Part shown: positions 55,351 through 64,000 of the stretch, piece by piece
Numbering within the stretch: position 1 is the first letter of the stretch
How the letters are laid out: each line of letters begins with the position of its first letter
Assembly (NCBI GenBank): GCA_018857735.1
Contig: JABMCL010000667.1
Coordinates: 355,001-419,000, forward strand
DNA length: 64,000 nucleotides
Direction of reading: 5' to 3'
DNA from: Alviniconcha marisindica
Taxonomy: Eukaryota > Mollusca > Gastropoda > Provannidae
Notes under the pieces: generated by a model
Seen by the model: the letters and a program-made list of their open reading frames with translations, nothing else
Databases searched by the model: none
Told to the model about the DNA's origin: nothing
Position numbers and translations under genes: made by a program

Positions 55351-55990
55351 TATACTGTACAAAACACTGTGCCCTGTGCATGCAAGCCTTCATCTTCGTA
55401 GAATTTGGAAGTTGTATAATGTATAAAAAGGCTGTGTCCTGGATGAACAGTCCGTCAGTCTTATGTAGATGGCAGTTGTATATAGTGTATGAAAACAGGG
55501 CATCGTGGATACACGCACCTTCATTCTTACATAGATGGCAGTTGTATATAATGTATAAAAACTCTGTATCGTGGATACGCAAGCTTTCATTGGCGGGTGC
55601 TCCTTCAGGTGGTCGCTAAGTCGATCCCACTGACTGTGCTATTGTGTGATGCTGGCTGCAGAGGAAGAGGGATGTGGAGCTTATTCTAGGGCACCATGGT
55701 TTCCTGACCCAGGTAGACAAATGTGCAGGGGTCAGAGGGTAATGTGCAGCCTCCTTTTGGCAGCGGCGGTTCATTGGTGATCGCCAGCAGCGGCGCGCTG
55801 TGCACTGATCAGCTGTCTTTCATGGCGTGCTTACTGATTGTTTGCACTATTGACAACTGGGCATTTTTGTTTGTTTTTTTGTCTGTGCTTGTGTTTGAAT
55901 TTTTACGTAGAACGTCATTTAGTTTTAAGTTCTAGCCACCGTAGGTTTTAGTTGCTTTTCTTCTACTCTTCTTCTCTTTGGCAGGGTGAT

Positions 55991-56014
55991 TTGGGGGGGG
56001 GGGGGGGGGGGGGT
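55991..56014. repeat. Poly-G run
   Basis: About 22 consecutive G. Confidence 0.93.
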
Positions 56015-56095
56015 TAGGCGTCTTGGAGTGTATAGTTGAGAACCACTGTCTGTAGTTCCAAGGAGCTGCTTTGTCTGATCATTGACAACTTCCAA

Positions 56096-56303
56096 GTTTA
56101 TTAGGTTTGTCTTGATCAGTTGTGATGAACTTATATATATATATATTTATTCACAGCTCTTTGTCATGGCCTGTGTTTATTTGATGATTGGAGCGATTCA
56201 GTTTGCAACGAGTGATGTGATTGGTTGAACGGTTGAGCTGCTCTGGGCTGGACGTTTGGTCAGCTCACCCTTCCATTGGTTGGACCAGCCTGGATCAGAT
56301 AAA
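56096..56303. repeat. About 210-bp dispersed repeat, copy 1
   Basis: Matches 59936-60162 in the same orientation: TATTCACAGCTCTTTGTCAT, TGTTTATTTGATGATTGGAG, GGTTGAGCTGCTCTGGGCTG and GGACCAGCCTGGATCA. A short TA run is inserted in this copy. Confidence 0.85.
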
Positions 56304-56519
56304 GTGCTGGTGGTGTGCCCAGTTCAGGGGACGTTCAGCTGAGTGACGTGTGCGAAAGCAGGACTGATTTTCCCGCTTGCTGGCTTGCGTTGGGTGCATG
56401 TCTGCTACTGCCAGGTTTGATTGAACTGAAAGAGGACAGTGCAGTGCGGCTGTGGTGACCGAAGTCTTGCTTGTTGGCTTGATTCAGGTGTGCGTCTGCC
56501 CCTGCCTGGGTTTGACTGA

Positions 56520-57490
56520 ACTGAAACAACAGTGTGGTGCAGCTGCGGTGACCAAAACTTTGGCTTGATTGAACTGAAACTGGACATTGCGGTGCAGCTG
56601 CGGTGACCAAAAGTTTGGCTTGATTGAACTGAAACTGGACATTGCGGTGCAGCTGCGGTGACCAAACGTTTGGCTTGATTGAACTGAAACTGGACATTGC
56701 GGTGCAGCTGCGGTGACCAAAAGTTTGGCTTGATTGAACTGAAACTGGACATTGCGGTGCAGCTGCGGTGACCAAAAGTTTGGCGTGATTGAACTGAAAC
56801 TGGACATTGCGGTGCAGCTGCGGTGACCAAACGTTTGGCTTGATTGAACTGAAACTGGACATTGCGGTGCAGCTGCGGTGACCAAACGTTTGGCTTGATT
56901 GAACTGAAACTGGACATTGCGGTGCAGCTGCGGTGACCAAAAGTTTGGCTTGATTGAACTGAAACTGGACATTGCGGTGCAGCTGCGGTGACCAAAAGTT
57001 TGGCTTGATTGAACTGAAACTGGACATTGCGGTGCAGCTGCGGTGACCAAAAGTTTGGCGTGATTGAACTGAAACTGGACATTGCGGTGCAGCTGCGGTG
57101 ACCAAACGTTTGGCTTGATTGAACTGAAACTGGACATTGCGGTGCAGCTGCGGTGACCAAACGTTTGGCTTGATTGAACTGAAACTGGACATTGCGGTGC
57201 AGCTGCGGTGACCAAACGTTTGGCTTGATTGAACTGAAACTGGACATTGCGGTGCAGCTGCGGTGACCAAACGTTTGGCTTGATTGAACTGAAACTGGAC
57301 ATTGCGGTGCAGCTGCGGTGACCAAACGTTTGGCTTGATTGAACTGAAACTGGACATTGCGGTGCAGCTGCGGTGACCAAACGTTTGGCTTGATTGAACT
57401 GAAACTGGACATTGCGGTGCAGCTGCGGTGACCAAACGTTTGGCTTGATTGAACTGAAACTGGACATTGCGGTGCAGCTGCGGTGACCAA
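56520..57490. repeat. 55-bp minisatellite, about 17 copies, with higher-order structure
   Basis: Units contain GACCAAACGTTTGGCTTGAT, TGAACTGAAACTGGACATTG and CGGTGCAGCTGCGGT. A GGCGTG variant recurs exactly five units apart (about 56773 and 57047), showing a block duplication of about 275 bp. The long minus-strand ORFs (up to 415 codons) cycle through the frames of a non-multiple-of-3 unit and are artefacts. Confidence 0.96.
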
Positions 57491-57756
57491 AAGTGCATCA
57501 GTGCACTCCCTGTCTCTCTGTTACCCACAACTGGCATGCCTATGCGTGCCTGAAAGCCACGCTCCCCTGCTGGTTTTAACATTCATTTCACACACAGGTG
57601 TTCTGACCTTGATGCGCTGACACCTGTGATATTTATATGGTGTAATGTGATACGGTTCCAGATCGACACTTCGTGGCAAAAAGCTTTAACTTTGCGGTGA
57701 ACACCCAGTGAAAATGCTGTGCCAGCCAGGTTTCACTTTTTGAGGCCAGTGCATCG

Positions 57757-57806
57757 TGGGGGGGGGGGGGGGGGGGGGGGGGGGGTGGGGGGGGGGGGGG
57801 GGGGAG
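57757..57806. repeat. Poly-G tract
   Basis: Nearly 50 bases of G with single T and A interruptions. Confidence 0.93.
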
Positions 57807-58840
57807 GGTCTATGTGTACATGGGGCGTATGAGTAAAGAGCGTGATCAGACCGCAAGGTGGAGTGGAGGGTTTGTTGGAGTCCAGTCTGCTCTCACAGCA
57901 CCTGCAGTGAAGGGGCGCTGACAGTCTTAGTCGGCAGCAGCATCAGTGATTCTGGATGCCAAGGACATGTCAAGGACAGGCCAAGGACATGCAGTGGAGC
58001 CCGTGCTGAGAGACCAGGCGGCGTGAGAGACCACTGAAGACCACTTTTCTGATCCCCTTTCCCACGTACAGCCATGGAGGTGACCCCCTCACCAAAACCA
58101 CCTGCCTTCTGAAATTTGCGTGTTGACGTTTAGGGTAGTCGTTGACCAGGGGTGCTTGTACAGGTGTTCTTCTTTTTGTTGTTGTTGAGGTGTCCATTGC
58201 AGAAGTCTTATTTCCCTGATTTTTATCTCAAGGCACACTGGTTTTTGACATGGGAAAAATCACTGCTTCCCAGGCAGAAATTTACATTAATTGAACAAGC
58301 TGAAAATGATTGGTTGGGTTATCAAAATGTGTCAGATTACATCGGATTTGATCTTTTGATGCCTCTGAAGTGTTGTTGTGGCTAAGGATTGACTTCCTGA
58401 CTGATTTTATGACTGCCAACGCCCAGCCTTAACCTGATCATTACAGTTACTGATGATGTCATTTAGTGTCATTATAGGTACTGATGACATCATTTAGCGT
58501 CATTATAGTTATTGATGACGTCATTTAGTGTCCTGACATGACCTGTTAACAACTTGTTCTCTTCCAATCACATCCTCGGATCCTACTCTGATTAGAATTG
58601 TGGCAGCCTCCAGATTCACTTTATGTAGGTTATATGTAAGCCATATATGTATAGTCTGACAGTTCAGTTACCGACGCCATTACGTCAGTGAAGCTAGAAG
58701 AGTTGTAGCTGTAAGGGAAGGAGCAGTGGATGTTGAACTGACAAAGGTCTGCATGGAGAGTGTCCGATTATCCACATAGCGTTGTGGTGAATAACCAGGA
58801 CGGTCAAGCCCCCAGCCACCCTAAAAACCAACCAGCTGGG
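57807..58840. other. Stretch without gene
   Basis: No coding signal. A three-copy unit of about 38 bp (ATGATGTCATTTAGTGTCAT) lies at 58440-58535. Confidence 0.7.
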
Positions 58841-58844
58841 GTCT

Positions 58845-58990
58845 TAAATGGTGTGTGTGTGTGCGTGTGCATGTGTGTGTGTGTGTGCATGCATGTGAGT
58901 GTGTGTGTGTGGTTGGTGTGTGTGTGTGCGGTTGGTATGTGTGTGTGTGTGTGTGTGTGTGGTTTGTATGTGTGTGTGTGTGTGTGTAGG
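58845..58990. repeat. (GT)n low-complexity stretch
   Basis: GT runs with GCAT and GGTTGGT breaks; a poly-G run follows at 59069-59085. Confidence 0.92.
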
Positions 58991-59284
58991 GGTGGTGGTT
59001 ACTGTACTGATTTCTCAACCACAGCAGAATGTGGGATGCACAATCTGAATGCAGACTTTTGTCAGCTTGGGGGGGGGGGGGGGGGTTCTTGCATTGCTGG
59101 AACTCTGTGGAAGGTGCCATTTCCTTACCAGCATGACGGCTGCCGTTTCTGAAGAGTGGTCGTTGTAGAAGGGTGGCTTCTCTCTACTGTTTGATAGTGT
59201 TTTTTTCTAAGCTTTTGGATACAGTTATTGTGAAGCGATTGTAATGCTGATGATGCCAGTGTCAGTTTTGTGAGAGGTTGCTGG

Positions 59285-59370
59285 AAGCGGCGCGTCTAAA
59301 CCGTACAGGCACTGCACTCTGGATGAAGTGATGAGGGTTTGAATCCTACTTAGTCACCACCACTTCTTGC
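59285..59370 (+). repeat. tRNA-like SINE fragment
   Basis: GGTTTGAATCC at 59336-59346 resembles the pol III B box. No full cloverleaf, so a retroposon remnant is the likely reading. Confidence 0.35.
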
Positions 59371-59935
59371 TACTCTCTCCCTGGCCTCAGGGTGGTGGAC
59401 TGAGCATCTAGTCCTGCACAGGTGAACATCCCACGTTCTACAGGTGTGCGCTTGTTAGTGAAGCCATAGCAGCAGGAAAAATAGTGTCCCGGCAAATTTC
59501 AGTGGCAGTTCTAATACTAGGGATTCTTACACAGGAGCGTGTACATGCGTGTAGCTAACTGGGGTGAAGAAGTATTTGAAAGTAAAGAAAAAAGTGCAAC
59601 CACTGCCTCTTTCGTGTTCAGCCATTATTCTGACCAGCTCATTGTGCATCTGGGATGACAGACCAGTTCATTTCAATTTATTTACATGTCACAGAAACCA
59701 GACTAGTGATGATGACTGTGCTTAAAATGTTTGAACACGATCATGCAGAAAAAGTGAAAGAAAATCTGCAATTAGACAATAGTTTCTTCAGATGGTGGTC
59801 AGAAATAGATGATTAAGTAGATTCCCAGAGTGCAGAAGCCGCCTCCATGATCAAAATCCTACTTGCTATGGGCTTTTAGGGAATTTCAGACTGTTAACGT
59901 GCCATTGCAATCTCACATCTGGCAGTGGAAGACAC

Positions 59936-60162
59936 GTTTATTAGCTTCATCTTGACCAGTTGTGATGAGCTTATGTTTATTCACAGCTCTTTGTCATGCC
60001 CCGTGTTTATTTGATGATTGGAGCAAATGAATGAAACTATTGTGACCCCCACCCCGCAGTTTGCTACAAATGATGTGATTGGTCGAACGGTTGAGCTGCT
60101 CTGGGCTGGACGTTTGGTCAGCTCACCCTTCACCTTGTTGGACCAGCCTGGATCAAATAAAC
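59936..60162. repeat. About 210-bp dispersed repeat, copy 2
   Basis: Second copy of 56096-56303, 3.8 kb downstream in direct orientation, with a short AATGAATGAAACTATTGTGA insertion. It ends in GGATCAAATAAA. Confidence 0.85.
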
Positions 60163-60203
60163 CAGCATTTACTCTTCACCTGCCTGCTTTTCTCAGGGAG
60201 TGC

Positions 60204-60207
<4 letters not shown>

Positions 60208-60264
<57 letters not shown>

Positions 60265-60445
60265 CAAATGTTTTATTATTAGAGAGACAGAAAATGAACG
60301 AACAATTTTTTTATTATTAGAGAGAGAGAGAGAGAGAGAGAACGAACGAATGAACGAACAAATGTTTTACTATTAGAGAGACAGAAAACGAACAAATGAA
60401 CCATTTTTTTATTATTAGAGAGAGAGAGGGAGAGAGAATTTGACT
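60208..60445. repeat. (GA)n array with a recurring spacer
   Basis: GA runs at 60208-60259, 60321-60340 and 60416-60437 separated by copies of AACGAACAAATGTTTTA and TTTTATTATTAGAGAGA, so the tract expanded as a compound unit. A C run and CA run lie at 60567-60602. Confidence 0.9.
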
Positions 60446-60821
60446 GCTGGTAATCAGAAGAAAAAAAGAAAAAAGGGAAAATGCACAAAAGGTTAAGACA
60501 CACACACATAAATAATATATAAATATACTATTTGTAGTAAGTTCAGTTGTTATTCTATCAGCTACCCCCCCCCCCCCACACACACACACACAACCACACA
60601 CACAGAGGATACAAGATTGTTGTTTGTTTACTGCCAAAATTCTACTTTCAGTAGCAATTATCAAAAACAATTTGATATTGATCTCGTAAATACCGAATCA
60701 GTGTGCATATCAACTAGATAACAAATAGACGTGAGATAAAGAACTACATTAGTGCACTTGTTACCCAATGGATTTATGATTGCACTCTACATTAAACTTT
60801 ACATTCACATCATTTATTTAA

Positions 60822-61682
60822 AGGGGAACCAAACAGAAGAAACGTCACAGAAATGGAAATGGATTTTTTCTTTCTTTTTAAATCCAGAGCAATTTCTCAT
60901 TTGATTTGTGATTTATTTAAAGTAAAATAAACAGATAAGTTTTTCACTTGATTTCTGATTGATTTACAGGGGAACCAAACAGAGGAAGCATCACAGATCT
61001 GCACATGCTCTCAGTGGTGTAAGAAAAGCATCCATAGAAATGGAATTAAATAAATAAATAAACAGAGCAGTTTTTCACTTGATTTCTGATCCCATTTGTT
61101 CAAAATCTACTTTTGAAAGTGGTGAAAACATGGCCGTGAGTGCTGCCATTTTGTGCCCAGCAGTTTGTACCACTGCGTGTCAGTGATGTCACAAATAAAG
61201 CCTGTGTGTGTGTGGCAGAAGACAGAAGTGTTGATTACATCAGGAACCAACCTTTTTCTGCTCTTAACCCCTTCACTGCTGTGTATACACCAACTCCTTA
61301 ATGCCGGGCAGTAGAATGTGAACTTTGAAATCCGTTGGCTTTTTGCACAATATTGACAGTAGGCCTGTTACAGGCCAGGCAAATTTTCCATTCACGGGCC
61401 TTTGTGTGCACCTTTCAGTCCGGAAAATGTATCGGTTGGGGCAGCTGGCAGTGAAGGAGTTAATTCACTGACATTGGTAATGGTGGAACCAACATGGCTG
61501 TAACCAGAGGACCTCAAAAGTGAATTTAAAAAAATAAAAAATAAAATAAAAGGCATTTCTTCTGCATAAATATTGCTAAAGCAGCCAAACGTAGCATGCA
61601 GATAACAAAATCAAAAAGTTGCTCATGTTCTACGTTTCCTGGCCGGGTTACCGGTGCATCTTGGGTCTGGTTCCCCTTTACG
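60822..61682. mobile_element. Possible MITE-type element bounded by AAAGGGGAACCA repeats
   Basis: AAAGGGGAACCAAAC near 60822 and its inverted form GTCTGGTTCCCCTTT near 61668-61682 could be terminal repeats. A second copy of the left end lies at about 60967, and a piggyBac-like MITE is nested inside. No coding sequence. Confidence 0.35.
61268..61459. mobile_element. piggyBac-like MITE, 192 bp
   Basis: Flanked by TTAA on both sides (61264-61267 and 61460-61463), the piggyBac target duplication. Ends are CCCCTTCACTGCTG and, inverted, CTCCTTCACTGCCAG. No transposase. Confidence 0.7.
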
Positions 61683-61798
61683 GCAAAGCTATGGAGAACA
61701 GCAAGGCAGTGGTTACAGTCCAGTTAAGACACTGCAAACAACCTTCATGTTCAGGTTTTACTTGATCTGCACATGCTCTCAGTAGTGTAAGTAAACAA

Positions 61799-61910
61799 AT
61801 GCACATACAAGCAGTCTCAGTGATGTACGCACATACTTCAGTGGTGTATGCACACATCCACGCACACTCTCACAGTGGGATGCACACAAACACCCACACA
61901 TACTCACTCA

Positions 61911-61949
<39 letters not shown>

Positions 61950-62960
61950 AGTGGTTTATGCACACATACACGCACGCTCTCACAGTGGGATGCACACAAA
62001 CACCCACACTCACTCACACACACACACACACACACACACTCAGTGGTTTATGCACATATACACGCTCTCAATGGTGTATGCACAATTACACGCTCTCAAT
62101 GGTGTACACACACATACACGCTCTCAATGGTGTATGCACACACACACGCTCTCAATGGTGTATGCACACACACACGCTCTCACTGGTGTATGCACACACA
62201 CACACTCTCAATGGTGTACGCACATATACATGCTCTCAATGGTGTACGCACAGATACACGCTCTCACTGGTGTATGCACACATACACGCTCTCAGTGGTG
62301 TATGCACACATACACGCTCACTGGCATATGCACACATACACACTCTCAGTGGTGTATGCACACATACACGCTCTCACTGGTGTATGCACACACACACGCT
62401 CTCAATGGTGTACGCACACACACATGCTCTCACTGGTGTATGCACACATACACGCTCTCAATGGTTAGCACACACACACGCTCTCACTGGTGTATGCACA
62501 CATACACGCTCTCAATGGTGTACGCACACACACACGCTCTCAATGGTGTAGCACACACACACGCTCTCACTGGTGTATGCACACATACATGCTCTCAATG
62601 GTGTACGCACACATACACGCTCTCAATGGTGTATGCACACATACACGCTCTCAATGGTGTATGCACACATACACTCTCTCAATGGTGTACGCACACATAC
62701 ACGCTCTCAATGGTGTATGCACACATACACGCTCATGGGTAGAACACTACACCTCTCATGGTGTATGCACACATACACGCTCTCAATGGTGTATGCACAC
62801 ATACACGCTCTCAATGGTGTATGCACACATACACGCTCTCAATGGTGTACGCACACATACACGCTCTCAATGGTGTACGCACACATACACCTCTCACTGG
62901 TGTACGCACACATACACGCTCTCAATGGTGTACGCACACATAAAAAACGCACTCTCCATG
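61799..62960. repeat. 28-bp minisatellite, about 35-40 copies, with CA runs
   Basis: Units contain CTCTCAATGGTGTATGCACA and CATACACG, variants CTCACTGG and CTCAGTGG. It seems to have grown from the single CTCTCAGTAGTGTAAG found at 61774. His/Thr ORFs are artefacts. Confidence 0.94.
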
Positions 62961-62996
62961 GTGTATGCACACATACCCAAACACTTTTAAAAAATT

Positions 62997-63215
62997 TTCA
63001 AGCACTCTCCATGGTGTATGCACACATACCCAAACACATACAAGCACTCTCCATGGTGTATGCACACATACCCAAACACATACAAGCACTCTCCATGGTG
63101 TATGCACACATACCCAAACACATACAAGCACTCTCCATGGTGTATGCACACATACCCAAACACATACAAGCACTCTCCATGGTGTATGCACACCTACACA
63201 TGCTCTCTCAGAGGT
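62997..63215. repeat. 42-bp minisatellite, about 5 copies
   Basis: Units contain CACTCTCCATGGTGTATGCA and CACATACCCAAACACATACA, a relative of the 28-bp array before it. Looser copies continue to about 63350. Confidence 0.94.
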
Positions 63216-63359
63216 GTACGCACATGTACACATATACAAGCACTCACAGTGGTGCACGCACACATGTGCATACATTCAGTGGTGTATGCACACATAAACG
63301 TACGTGCATATGCACACAAACACAATAGTGCATGCATGCACACATACACATGTTCCAAT

Positions 63360-64000
63360 AATATAATTTCAGTACTATTTACAACAAACAAACTCTAATA
63401 AAAAGAAGTTCACAGTAAACTTGAAAAAAAAAACAATTATTTTTTAAATAAGCTCCAAGAAAGTGCTTTGGTCACCGGTAAAAACAACCAAGTCCTTCCA
63501 GTCAACACAGATACTGTGGTATTCACATATCGCTTGCCAGTAAGAAAGTCCCAAGTTTCCTTCTAATTGTAACATTTCAGAGTATTCACAGTGTTAGTAC
63601 TATTACACAGCAAATAGCAATTGGATTTTCACGTTTTAACTGCACAGGGTCTCCTTGGGACACCAGTGGGTCACCTTGGGACAGTTAGACTCTGTCATAA
63701 GCAAATGCACACTTCAAAACTCTTCTCCTATATAAAGCTTTTGTGAAGTCAATCCACAAAATGAATCCCTAAGCAAACATAAAACATAAACCTCAAACGC
63801 AAAAAAAATTCAAATAGTTAATCCCTTCAATATTACCCCTGTTAAAAGAGCACACGAGGCTAGGACATGCTGGTATTGTCAACCATTCTAACTTGATACC
63901 ATATTAAAGAAATTAAAAAAGAGGAATGGACAGAAACATAAAAATCAAGGAAAAACGTGCATAATCACAAATACCAGTGGCATATATATAAGGCAGCAAG
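63360..64000. other. Terminal A+T-rich stretch
   Basis: No gene, repeat array or known element recognised up to the end of the window. Confidence 0.6.

Noticed and set aside
56335..57582. 415-codon minus-strand ORF
   Set aside because: It is the 55-bp array read through rotating frames; every frame lacks stops because the unit does. No protein family is suggested.

Overview
The window is animal nuclear DNA: one large gene split into many small exons with GT..AG introns, surrounded by microsatellites, minisatellites and decayed DNA transposons. The retroposon tails and overall texture fit a lophotrochozoan, probably a gastropod mollusc, but the species is inferred, not proven.

The only protein-coding gene I can support is a class II phosphoinositide 3-kinase (PIK3C2 family) on the + strand. 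I assembled it by hand from 34 coding exons, 5296..48271. Every junction has GT/AG ends and the reading phases join without a break, giving 5544 coding bases and a 1847-residue protein. Domain order is the class II order: disordered proline/glycine-rich N-terminus (exon 1), Ras-binding domain (exons 4-6), C2 (11-14), helical PIK domain (16-20), lipid kinase (21-27), PX (28-30), C-terminal C2 (32-34). The start is fixed by an in-frame stop 42 bases upstream in the same exon and a good ATG context. Invertebrates usually have one such gene; it makes PI3P and PI(3,4)P2 on endocytic membranes.

Layout: 1..5184 holds no gene (upstream intron or promoter side). 5185..48271 is the gene body. 48272..64000 holds the 3' UTR and then intergenic repeats, with no further gene recognised.

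The striking part is the introns. Several minisatellites are built from the edges of the neighbouring exons, splice site included: both ends of exon 10, the 5' end of exon 12, the 3' end of exon 17, both ends of exon 29 and the 3' end of exon 32. The true exon is flanked by up to dozens of decoy splice sites. Most decoys lead at once to a stop codon or frameshift, but one upstream of exon 10 would add 21 residues in frame. Other notable items are a kinase DFG motif read as DFS, an exon 30 acceptor fed by a (TG)n tract, a palindrome-packed MITE whose empty site can be seen in a second copy of its host repeat, a near-perfect 53-bp-arm hairpin, an 850-bp purine-only-like tract, and pogo-, hAT- and piggyBac-like remnants.
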